From: Ruminococcaceae bacterium UBA3751
Lineage (GTDB): Bacteria; Bacillota; Clostridia; Oscillospirales; Acutalibacteraceae
Length of the DNA stretch: 5,783 bases
Assembly: GCA_002371215.1 (NCBI GenBank)
Contig: DFGL01000057.1
Coordinates: 1-5,783, forward strand
Direction: 5' to 3'
A model generated the notes under the pieces. That model was not told the origin of the DNA, made no database searches, and saw only the letters and a list, made by a program, of their open reading frames with translations. The position numbers and the translations under genes were made by a program. Positions 1-5,783 of this stretch are shown piece by piece (within the stretch, counting starts at the first letter, position 1; each line of letters begins with the position of its first letter).

Positions 1-1353
1 GACGAGCCTACAAACCACCTTGACATCAACGCTGTGGAATGGCTTGAAGGCTTTTTAAAGGATTTTTCGGGCGCTTGCCTTATCGTCAGCCACGACAGAT
101 ATTTTCTTGATAAAATTACCAATAAAACTGTTGAGATTGAAAACAAAAAATGCCGCTCATATCAGGGCAATTATTCCGTTTTTCTTAAGAAAAAAGAGGC
201 GGAGCAGAAGGCAATAGCCGAAAAGTACGAGAATGATATGAAGGAAATTGAGCGCCTTGAAGGGATTATCGCCCAGCAACGCCAATGGAACAGAGAGAAG
301 AATATCAAAACTGCGGAAAGCAAGGAAAAGGTTATCGAGCGAATTCGCTCTCAGCTCGTTGTGCCCGACAGTAAGGTAGCAAAAATCCGTTTTGATTTTA
401 CCCCGAAAGCCGAAAGCGGTGAGGAGGTGCTTACCGTAAACGGACTTTCAAAATCCTTCGGCGAGCACAGAATATTTGAGAATGTCGGCTTTAAAATTAT
501 GAAACGTGAAAGAGTTTTCCTGCTCGGTGATAACGGCTGCGGAAAAACAACGCTTTTAAAAATTCTTATGCAGGATTACACATGCGACGGCGGATACTAT
601 AAGTTCGGAACTAATGTGTTTACAGGCTATTTTGACCAGGTTCAGGCAAAGCTTGACCTTAATAAAACCGCTATTGAGGAAATATGGAGCAACTTCCCGT
701 ATATGACGGAAACAGCCGTAAGAAGCGCTCTCGCGGCATTTCTGTTTAAAGGGGACGACGTATATAAAAACCTCAGCGAGTGTTCGGGCGGCGAGCGCGC
801 AAGGGTTGCGCTGCTTAAACTGATGCTCGGCAAGTTTAACTTTTTGCTTCTTGACGAGCCGACTAACCATCTTGACGCGTTTTCACGCGAAGAGCTTGAA
901 AAGACGCTTAGCGAATACTCGGGGACAATGCTCATCGTTTCGCACGACAGATACTTTGTAAATAAGCTCGCAAGCCGTATCCTTGAACTGACTCCGAACG
1001 GGGTTAAGGAGTATCTCGGAAACTACGATGAATACATTGAGAAAAAGGAGCAGTTAAGCGCTCCTGAAGCTGAAAAAACCGCTAAACAGCCGAAAAAGGT
1101 TAATGAATATAAGCTCCGCAAGGAGCAGGCTTCCAATCTCCGTAAGGCAAAAACCCGCCTCAAAAAGTGTGAGGAGGAGATCGACGCGCTTGAAGCGGAT
1201 ATTGAGAATATCAATTCCCGCCTTGCCGAAAGCGATTACGAGGAGCTTATGAAGCTCACTGCAGAGCTTGATGAAAAAACCGCAAGGCGCGATACACTTT
1301 ATTCGGAGTGGGAGGAATTAAGTGAATTCCTCTCTGAAAATGAGGAAGTATGA
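1..1353 (+). CDS. ABC-F family ATP-binding protein (5' end missing)
   Basis: Soluble ABC ATPase of the ABC-F type, with two ATPase domains, no membrane segments and a probable role as a ribosome-binding translation factor. The frame is open from base 1, so the true start is upstream; 450 codons remain of a family usually near 520-650 residues. Visible residues begin inside the first domain at DEPTNHLD (1-8), followed by the H-loop SHDRYF (His31). A charged helical linker (about 45-115, containing QQRQWNREKN at 92-101) matches the P-site tRNA interaction region of ABC-F proteins. The second domain has Walker A GDNGCGKT (176-183), signature CSGGER (261-266), Walker B DEPTNHLD (285-292, catalytic Glu286) and H-loop His315. 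A Lys/Glu-rich coiled coil fills about 366-448, as in YdiF/Uup-like members. The stop overlaps the next gene's start (ATGA). The subfamily cannot be assigned; antibiotic resistance is possible for ABC-F proteins, but nothing here indicates it. Confidence 0.95.
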   Translation, partial: DEPTNHLDINAVEWLEGFLKDFSGACLIVSHDRYFLDKITNKTVEIENKKCRSYQGNYSVFLKKKEAEQKAIAEKYENDMKEIERLEGIIAQQRQWNREKNIKTAESKEKVIERIRSQLVVPDSKVAKIRFDFTPKAESGEEVLTVNGLSKSFGEHRIFENVGFKIMKRERVFLLGDNGCGKTTLLKILMQDYTCDGGYYKFGTNVFTGYFDQVQAKLDLNKTAIEEIWSNFPYMTETAVRSALAAFLFKGDDVYKNLSECSGGERARVALLKLMLGKFNFLLLDEPTNHLDAFSREELEKTLSEYSGTMLIVSHDRYFVNKLASRILELTPNGVKEYLGNYDEYIEKKEQLSAPEAEKTAKQPKKVNEYKLRKEQASNLRKAKTRLKKCEEEIDALEADIENINSRLAESDYEELMKLTAELDEKTARRDTLYSEWEELSEFLSENEEV

Positions 1354-2573
1354 AAAAAGTAATTATTATCGGCGGGGGAGCCGCAGGCTTAATGGCTGCT
1401 GCGGAAAGTGCAAAGCGCGGAAACGACACGCTTATTATTGAAAAAATGCCTCGCCCCGCAAGAAAAATGATGATAACGGGCAAGGGAAGATGTAACGTTA
1501 CTAACGCTACCTTTGAGCTTGACGACCTTATAAAAAACGTTCCCACCAACGGACGTTTTCTTTACAGTGCGTTTTCCTCGTTTATGCCTTATGACACAAT
1601 TGCGCTTGTTGAGGAGATGGGCGTTGAAACAAAAATTGAACGCGGAAACCGCGTTTTTCCCGTGAGTGACAAGGCTGTGGATATTGTTGACGCTTTTGTT
1701 AAAAACGCAGAACAAAGCGGTGCTGAATTTATGCAGGGAACGGTAACTGCTTTTGAAATGAAGGACGGCGTTATTACTGCGGTAATCCTTGAAAACGGGG
1801 ATAAGCTTTCTTGTGATGCGGTTGCAGTGTGTACCGGCGGCGCTTCATATCCGCTTACGGGCTCAACCGGCGACGGCTACAGGCTTGCAAAAATGGCGGG
1901 GCATACGGTAACGCCGCTTCGCCCTTCGCTTATTCCGCTCGTTGTGTCCAATAACTTTATTCCTAAGCTTCAGGGACTGTCGCTGAAAAACGTAAGCCTT
2001 AAAATCACCGAAAGCGGCAAGGAGATTTATTCTGATTTCGGCGAGATGCTATTTACCCATTTCGGTATTAGCGGACCAATCGTGCTCTCCGCCTCAGCCC
2101 ATATGAGAGAGCCCGAAAAAAAACAGTATAAGGCTGTAATCGATTTAAAGCCAGCGCTTGACGAGGTTACCCTTGATAAGCGTATTCAAAGGGAATTTAC
2201 GGATAATATAAATAAAGATTTTATAAACTCTCTTTCAAAACTCTTGCCTAATAAGCTCATTCCCGTTATTGTTAAACTGTCTCAGATTGAGCCGTCGCAA
2301 AAATGCAATTCAATAACAAGGGAACAGAGGCAGCGTCTCGTTAAGCTCTTAAAAGGCTTAACGCTCGATATAACGGGCTTCCGTCCGATTGAAGAGGCAA
2401 TAGTTACCTCGGGCGGAGTAAATGTTAAAGAGATAAATCCCAAAACGATGAATTCAAAAATCGTGTCAAATTTGTATTTTGCAGGCGAGGTTATCGATGT
2501 TGACGCCTATACCGGAGGCTTTAATCTTCAGACGGCGTTTTCAACAGGATACCTTTGCGGAAATAATATTTAA
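1350..2573 (+). CDS. NAD(P)/FAD-dependent oxidoreductase, BaiN/RdsA (HI0933/YhiN) family
   Basis: Complete 407-residue flavoprotein, the usual length for the family. An N-terminal Rossmann FAD site is seen as GGGAAG (8-13), with acidic Glu31 at the end of the second strand for ribose binding. It is followed by the family motif KMMITGKGRCNVTN (39-52). Further conserved blocks are CTGGASYP (161-168), the GEMLFTHFGISGP insert (231-243) and the C-terminal FAD motif GEVIDVDAYTGGFNLQ (379-394). Members have been labelled aminoacetone oxidase. E. coli YhiN has been renamed RdsA for making dihydrouridine in 23S rRNA, and BaiN of Clostridium scindens was linked to bile acid 7-dehydroxylation. The broad family and gene context favour the rRNA role here, but the sequence does not decide substrate. 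The ATG lies within the preceding stop (ATGA), with GAGGAAG at 1342-1348 as a close ribosome site, so translational coupling to the ABC-F gene is likely. Confidence 0.93.
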   Translation: MKKVIIIGGGAAGLMAAAESAKRGNDTLIIEKMPRPARKMMITGKGRCNVTNATFELDDLIKNVPTNGRFLYSAFSSFMPYDTIALVEEMGVETKIERGNRVFPVSDKAVDIVDAFVKNAEQSGAEFMQGTVTAFEMKDGVITAVILENGDKLSCDAVAVCTGGASYPLTGSTGDGYRLAKMAGHTVTPLRPSLIPLVVSNNFIPKLQGLSLKNVSLKITESGKEIYSDFGEMLFTHFGISGPIVLSASAHMREPEKKQYKAVIDLKPALDEVTLDKRIQREFTDNINKDFINSLSKLLPNKLIPVIVKLSQIEPSQKCNSITREQRQRLVKLLKGLTLDITGFRPIEEAIVTSGGVNVKEINPKTMNSKIVSNLYFAGEVIDVDAYTGGFNLQTAFSTGYLCGNNI

Positions 2574-2579
2574 GAGGAG
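2574..2579 (+). promoter_or_regulatory. Ribosome binding site of cmk
   Basis: GAGGAG directly follows the TAA of the flavoprotein gene and sits 7 bases before the ATG at 2587. It fixes that ATG as the cmk start rather than in-frame alternative codons further upstream, such as 2479, which lie inside the flavoprotein gene and would add about 36 residues not found in cytidylate kinases. Confidence 0.85.
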
Positions 2580-2586
2580 AAAAATT

Positions 2587-3249
2587 ATGATTAACGTTGC
2601 TATTGACGGACCTGCAGGCGCAGGAAAAAGCACGGTTGCTAAGGCAGCTGCTAAGGAGCTCGGCTTTATCTATGTTGATACGGGCGCGCTTTACAGAACA
2701 ATTGCTCTTTCTGCAGTTAGAAACGGCGTTATAGACGATAATGAAAAAATTATCGCAATGCTTGACGGAATTAAGGTTGAACTCGGTTATGAGGACGGAG
2801 TACAGAAGGTATTCCTTAACGGCGAGGACGTTTCCTCACTTATCAGAACTCCCGAGATTTCAATGGGCGCAAGCAACGTTTCCGCTATTCCGAAGGTACG
2901 CGAATTCCTTCTTGAGCTTCAGCGCGATATAGCAAGAAAGAACAACGTGATTATGGACGGACGCGATATTGCAACGGTAGTTCTCCCGAACGCTGACGTT
3001 AAAATCTTTCTTTTTGCATCTCCGGAATGCCGCGCACAGCGCCGCTATAAGGAGCTTATTGAAAAGGGCGAAAGCGTAATGTACGAGGATGTTCTCGCAG
3101 AGGTTAATCAGCGCGATTATCAGGATTCCCACAGAGAGATTGCCCCGCTTAAGCCGAGCGAGGACAGCGTGATGTGCGATACCTCCGAGCTCAATCTTGA
3201 GGAGTCAATTCAGGCTGTAATCAATATCATCAAGGAGAACACCAAGTAA
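2587..3249 (+). CDS. cmk: (d)CMP kinase (cytidylate kinase)
   Basis: Cytosolic kinase that phosphorylates CMP and dCMP to the diphosphates using ATP, salvaging cytidine nucleotides from RNA turnover and phospholipid synthesis. The 220-residue product has the normal family length. It starts at MINVAIDG and shows the P-loop GPAGAGKST (8-16), the substrate-side motif DTGALYRT (31-38), GRDI (125-128) in the CMP-binding region, an Arg-rich lid (RAQRRYKE, 149-156) and the conserved QRDYQDSHREIAPL (175-188). Thirteen bases separate it from the flavoprotein gene, and its TAA shares its last A with the ATG of the acyltransferase gene. A cmk followed by an S1 gene is conserved even in E. coli (cmk-rpsA), which supports the call. 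The product would help supply CTP, the cofactor for the phospholipid route fed by the next gene. Confidence 0.97.
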   Translation: MINVAIDGPAGAGKSTVAKAAAKELGFIYVDTGALYRTIALSAVRNGVIDDNEKIIAMLDGIKVELGYEDGVQKVFLNGEDVSSLIRTPEISMGASNVSAIPKVREFLLELQRDIARKNNVIMDGRDIATVVLPNADVKIFLFASPECRAQRRYKELIEKGESVMYEDVLAEVNQRDYQDSHREIAPLKPSEDSVMCDTSELNLEESIQAVINIIKENTK

Positions 3250-3905
3250 TGAAGGAATTTGATTATTCAAGTATCCCCGAATATAAATTTTACACCTTTG
3301 CTGTTAAAACGTTCGGACCGCTTTTCAGAAAGCTTTATAACATAAAATACAAGGGCACGGAAAATATTCCGGTTAACAATAAGCATTACATAGTTGCTAT
3401 TAACCATACCTGTGCGCTTGACCCCGTTTTTGTTGCGCTCGGTAACAATATTCCGCGCCTTCACTTTATGGCTAAGGTTGAACTTTTCAAAAACCCCGTT
3501 GTTGCATGGGTTATAACCCATCTTTACGGTTTCCCCGTAAAGCGCGGAACGGGCGATACAAGCGCTATTGAATACGCTGAAAAAATTACCAACGAGGGTC
3601 ACGTTCTCGCTATCTGCCCCGAGGGTAAGAGGATTAAGGATAAAAACGGAGTCCCTCAGAAGGCTAAGTCAGGCGTTGCAATTATCGCTCATAATACGGG
3701 CGCTTCCGTTCTTCCCGTTGCAATCTGCTGCAAGAATAAAATCAAGCGCGGCGAGCAGGTTACCGTAGTTTACGGAAAACCGCTTTCCGTTGCAGAGCTC
3801 GGAATTGATAAGCCCGAGCCCTCGAGGGAGGAGATTAAAGCGGCGGCAAATACCGTTATGGAAAAAATATCCGAAATGAGAGAGAAGGAGCTAAGTGGAA
3901 ATTAA
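3249..3905 (+). CDS. plsC: 1-acyl-sn-glycerol-3-phosphate acyltransferase (PlsC-like)
   Basis: Membrane-associated acyltransferase of the PlsC/LPLAT family, expected to add the second acyl chain to lysophosphatidic acid to give phosphatidic acid. The 218-residue product is typical of short Firmicute PlsC proteins. The catalytic H-x4-D box is NHTCALDP (His53, Asp58), motif II is GFPVKRGTGD (94-103, Arg99), motif III is PEGKR (124-128) and motif IV is VLPVAI (154-159). No strong N-terminal transmembrane helix is seen; the segment near 83-97 is hydrophobic and could sit at the membrane surface. Two motif positions are unusual: Cys55 where Ser is common in NHxS, and Lys127 where Thr is usual in PEGTR. 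The ATG overlaps the cmk stop by one base, with AAGGAG at 3232-3237, and the gene end overlaps the ispH start by 11 bases. The acyl acceptor is inferred from family and not provable here. Confidence 0.92.
   Translation: MKEFDYSSIPEYKFYTFAVKTFGPLFRKLYNIKYKGTENIPVNNKHYIVAINHTCALDPVFVALGNNIPRLHFMAKVELFKNPVVAWVITHLYGFPVKRGTGDTSAIEYAEKITNEGHVLAICPEGKRIKDKNGVPQKAKSGVAIIAHNTGASVLPVAICCKNKIKRGEQVTVVYGKPLSVAELGIDKPEPSREEIKAAANTVMEKISEMREKELSGN
3885..3890 (+). promoter_or_regulatory. Ribosome binding site for the GTG start of ispH-rpsA
   Basis: AAGGAG lies 4 bases before GTG at 3895, within the end of plsC. An in-frame TAA at 3892-3894 sits directly before the GTG, so no earlier start is possible, and the next in-frame Met is residue 67, after essential IspH residues. 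The GTG start is therefore secure even though it is non-ATG. Confidence 0.85.
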
Positions 3906-5783
3906 GCTTGCTAAAACCGCGGGTTTTTGCTTCGGCGTTGACCGTGCGGTTAATCTTGTTTACGAATTGATTGAAAAAGGGGAGAGAGTCTGTACTCTCG
4001 GTCCCATAATACATAACGCCCAGCTCGTTGCCGATTTGGAGAGCAAGGGTGTTAAAATTATTGAAAAGCCCGAGGAATGTCCCGAGGGCTTTATGCTGGT
4101 TGTACGAACTCACGGGGTTGAAAAAGAGGTTATTTCCGATATTGAAAGCAGGGGGCTGAAATACGTTAATGCAACCTGTCCTTTTGTTACAAAAATCCAC
4201 AATATTGTTAAGGATTTTCCTGAAAACGTACCCGTTTTGATTGCGGGAGACCCCGAACACCCTGAAGTTAAGGGCATTTGCTCGTACTGTAACGCTCCTT
4301 TTTACGTATTTAAAAACGAAGATGAACTGAATAAAATTATACAGATTAACAATTTTGACAAAAAAACGGACCTGGTTTGCGTTTCTCAGACAACTTTTTC
4401 AAAAAAAGAATGGAAAAAATGTGAGAAAATCATAAAAAAGGTATGTACAAATTGTAAAATTTTTGATACAATATGTAATGCGACGTCTGACAGACAGAGC
4501 GAAGCGTATGAAATTTCAAAAAATGCTGACGCTATGGTTGTTATCGGCGGACGCCATTCATCAAATACCTGTAAGCTGAAAGAGGTATGCGAGGTTAACT
4601 GCCCGTCCTATCTTATTGAGACAGCGGACGAGCTTAAAAGCATAAACCTTAAAGGCTGCAAGGCAGTTGGTGTTACTGCCGGGGCTTCGACACCCTCGGT
4701 AATTATCAAGGAGGTACTCAAAACCATGTCCGAAGAAATTAAAGAAAAGGAAGTTGAAACAGCTTCAGCCGTAGCCGAAGAAGTTGTGGAGACAGCAGAA
4801 ACCGCTGAAATGGCTGCAAATACGCCTGCTGTCGAAGCATCTGCTGATGGTGAGGCATCCTTTGAAGAACTGCTTAATGAGTCTTTTAAGGAAAACGAAA
4901 ACAGTAAGGTAGTTAAAGGAACCGTTGTTGCTATTACTCCAACAGAGGTTTACGTTGACGTACCCGGAAGAAAGCAGACCGGCGTAGTTGCGCTTGAGGA
5001 TTTATCGGCAGAGCCCGTAAGCAAGTGCGAAGATGTTGTTGCTATCGGCGACGAGATTGACCTTATCATCATGAAAACTGATGACCAGGACGGCGTGCTC
5101 AAGCTTTCAAAGCGTCTTTTCGACGCGTCAAAGGGCTGGAACGATATCGTTGCAGCTAAAGAATCCGATGAGATTCTTGAAGGCGTTGTTACTCAGACCA
5201 TCCGCGGCGGTGTTCTCGTAACAACTAAGGGAACAAGAATTTTCGTTCCTGCATCTCTTACAGGCTTAAGAAGAAACGAAGACCTTGAAACGCTTAAGGA
5301 CCAGACGGTTAAGTTCAAGGTAATTGACGTTACACCGTCAAGAAGAAGAGCGGTTGGCTCTATCAAGGTTGTTGCAGACGCAGAGCGCAAGGAAAAAGAG
5401 GACGCTGTATGGGCTACTCTTGAAGAAGGTCAGAAGATTACAGGTACTGTTAAATCTCTCACCTCTTACGGAGCATTTGTTGACCTTGGCGGAATTGACG
5501 GTATGATTCATATTTCTGAGCTTTCCTGGTCAAGAATCAAGCATCCGAGCGAGGTTGTTAAGGTTGGCGATACCGTTGAGGTTACAATCAAGGCTCTTGA
5601 CGAAGAAACAAGAAAGATTTCCCTCGGCTTCAAGAAGATTGAAGACAGCCCGTGGGAGGTTATGAAGCGTGATTATCCCGTTGGAACAGTTGTTGACGCA
5701 AGAATAGTAAGCTTTGCAACCTTCGGTGCGTTTGCTAACATTCTTCCTACAGTTGACGGTCTTATCCACATCAGCCAGATTTC
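3895..5783 (+). CDS. ispH/rpsA: IspH (HMBPP reductase) fused to 30S ribosomal protein S1 (3' end missing)
   Basis: One uninterrupted frame of 629 codons that runs off the right edge. Residues about 1-277 are IspH, the iron-sulfur enzyme reducing HMBPP to IPP and DMAPP in the last step of the MEP isoprenoid pathway. It has cluster ligands Cys12 (GFCFGV), Cys95 (ATCPFV) and Cys194 (TICNATSDRQ), active-site His40, His73 (RTHGV) and His122, catalytic Glu124 (HPEVKG), SQTT (164-167), SSN (222-224) and TAGASTP (261-267). After an acidic Ala/Glu-rich linker (278-322) comes ribosomal protein S1, which helps load mRNA on the 30S subunit. It has an N-terminal FEELLNESF helix (323-331) and S1 repeats at about 337-407, 427-494 and 513-581, plus a fourth starting near 597. 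This fusion is well known in Clostridia, where S1 usually has about four repeats. I found no stop or frameshift at the junction. Lysine codons shift from mostly AAA in IspH to mostly AAG in S1. Confidence 0.96.
   Translation, partial: MEIKLAKTAGFCFGVDRAVNLVYELIEKGERVCTLGPIIHNAQLVADLESKGVKIIEKPEECPEGFMLVVRTHGVEKEVISDIESRGLKYVNATCPFVTKIHNIVKDFPENVPVLIAGDPEHPEVKGICSYCNAPFYVFKNEDELNKIIQINNFDKKTDLVCVSQTTFSKKEWKKCEKIIKKVCTNCKIFDTICNATSDRQSEAYEISKNADAMVVIGGRHSSNTCKLKEVCEVNCPSYLIETADELKSINLKGCKAVGVTAGASTPSVIIKEVLKTMSEEIKEKEVETASAVAEEVVETAETAEMAANTPAVEASADGEASFEELLNESFKENENSKVVKGTVVAITPTEVYVDVPGRKQTGVVALEDLSAEPVSKCEDVVAIGDEIDLIIMKTDDQDGVLKLSKRLFDASKGWNDIVAAKESDEILEGVVTQTIRGGVLVTTKGTRIFVPASLTGLRRNEDLETLKDQTVKFKVIDVTPSRRRAVGSIKVVADAERKEKEDAVWATLEEGQKITGTVKSLTSYGAFVDLGGIDGMIHISELSWSRIKHPSEVVKVGDTVEVTIKALDEETRKISLGFKKIEDSPWEVMKRDYPVGTVVDARIVSFATFGAFANILPTVDGLIHISQI
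4444..4472 (+). promoter_or_regulatory. Possible internal sigma-A-type promoter within ispH
   Basis: TGTACA (4444-4449, 4 of 6 matches to TTGACA) is separated by 17 bases from TACAAT (4467-4472, 5 of 6 matches to TATAAT). A TG one base before the -10 element (4464-4465) forms an extended -10. It sits in the most AT-rich part of the window, about 250 bases before the internal ATG at 4726. A transcript from here could encode S1 without IspH. It is a weak match inside coding sequence, and AT-rich codons produce such matches by chance. Confidence 0.2.
4708..4715 (+). promoter_or_regulatory. Perfect internal ribosome binding site before the S1 part
   Basis: AAGGAGGT is fully complementary to the canonical 16S rRNA 3' end and lies 10 bases before the in-frame ATG at 4726. 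It is longer than the site before any annotated gene start here and is the only AAGGAGGT I find in the window. It also encodes Lys-Glu-Val at the end of IspH, a common IspH sequence, so protein constraint alone could explain it. Confidence 0.5.
4726..5783 (+). other. rpsA: Nested in-frame reading frame for free ribosomal protein S1 (partial)
   Basis: Same frame as the fusion, starting at ATG (residue 278 of the fusion, MSEEIKEKE) preceded by AAGGAGGT. The product would be S1 alone: an acidic Ala/Glu-rich tail of about 45 residues, then FEELLNESF, which resembles the N-terminal helix by which E. coli S1 docks on ribosomal protein S2, then the S1 repeats. Repeat 3 (about 513-581 of the fusion) is the most canonical, with SYGAFVDLGGIDGMIHISEL. 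Repeats 1 and 2 are more divergent, as is usual for the ribosome-bound end of S1. Whether this product is made separately is inference. Confidence 0.45.

Noticed and set aside
422..428. AGGAGGT inside the ABC-F gene as a possible internal ribosome site
   Set aside because: No start codon follows at a usable distance in a meaningful frame, and it falls between the linker and the second ATPase domain, where Glu-Glu-Val codons explain it.
556..935. Two reverse-strand open frames of about 100 codons within the ABC-F gene
   Set aside because: They are antisense to Walker A, signature and Walker B motifs of a clear gene and overlap each other; their composition is that of reverse-complemented coding sequence.
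2479..2586. Longer upstream start for cmk
   Set aside because: The extra residues lie in the 3' end of the flavoprotein gene in another frame and do not look like cytidylate kinase. The ATG at 2587 has GAGGAG 7 bases upstream and begins directly with the family's first strand.
3856..4260. 134-codon reverse-strand open frame across the plsC-ispH junction
   Set aside because: It lies opposite conserved IspH catalytic motifs, has no ribosome site that I could support and has no recognisable protein features; it is a shadow of the real gene.
4355..4360. Perfect TTGACA resembling a -35 element in ispH
   Set aside because: At spacings of 16 to 18 bases the downstream hexamers (such as TGCGTT) do not resemble TATAAT, so no promoter can be supported.
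4401..4408. A AAA AAA G run in ispH resembling a -1 ribosomal slippage site
   Set aside because: The main frame stays open and encodes conserved IspH and S1 sequence on both sides, and I saw no stem-loop or upstream ribosome site set up for slippage. It is probably just two AAA lysine codons in an AT-rich stretch.
4810..4812. Second internal ATG (residue 306 of the fusion) as a possible S1 start
   Set aside because: The nearest GGAG is about 20 bases upstream, too far to be convincing, whereas the ATG at 4726 has a complete AAGGAGGT.

Overview
The window is a compact, single-strand block of five protein genes, all on the + strand, from what is most likely an anaerobic Clostridia-class Firmicute, possibly an Oscillospirales or Ruminococcaceae-type gut bacterium. 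This rests on the gene order (HI0933/BaiN-type flavoprotein, cmk, plsC, then IspH fused to ribosomal protein S1), which is typical of that group. The GGAGG-type ribosome binding sites, moderate GC content and cysteine-rich proteins fit the same picture. The exact taxon cannot be fixed from sequence reading alone.

Layout: bases 1-1353 hold the 3' three quarters or so of an ABC-F ATPase gene. It is cut at the left edge just at the Walker B motif of its first ATPase domain. It overlaps by 4 bp (ATGA) with a complete flavoprotein gene of the BaiN/RdsA (HI0933, YhiN/YtfP) family at 1350-2573. After 13 bp comes cmk (cytidylate kinase, 2587-3249), which shares one base with a plsC-type acyltransferase gene (3249-3905). 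That gene overlaps by 11 bp with a GTG-started open frame that runs from 3895 off the right edge. This last frame encodes IspH (residues about 1-277) fused to ribosomal protein S1 (from about residue 278; three full S1 repeats and the start of a fourth lie inside the window).

No intergenic gap exceeds 13 bp, and I see no terminator hairpin, tRNA, rRNA, CRISPR array, insertion sequence or inverted repeat. The genes therefore look like one translationally coupled operon whose promoter lies upstream of the window. The products mix ribosome-related roles (ABC-F factor, a family that includes the 23S rRNA dihydrouridine synthase RdsA, protein S1) with precursor supply (CMP/dCMP phosphorylation, phosphatidic acid synthesis, isoprenoid precursors).

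Nothing here looks like a wholly new system. The most interesting point is the IspH-S1 junction. A perfect AAGGAGGT ribosome binding site precedes an in-frame ATG exactly at the domain boundary. Lysine codon choice flips from AAA-rich in IspH to AAG-rich in S1, and a candidate promoter lies inside ispH. Together these suggest that free S1 may also be made from the fused gene.
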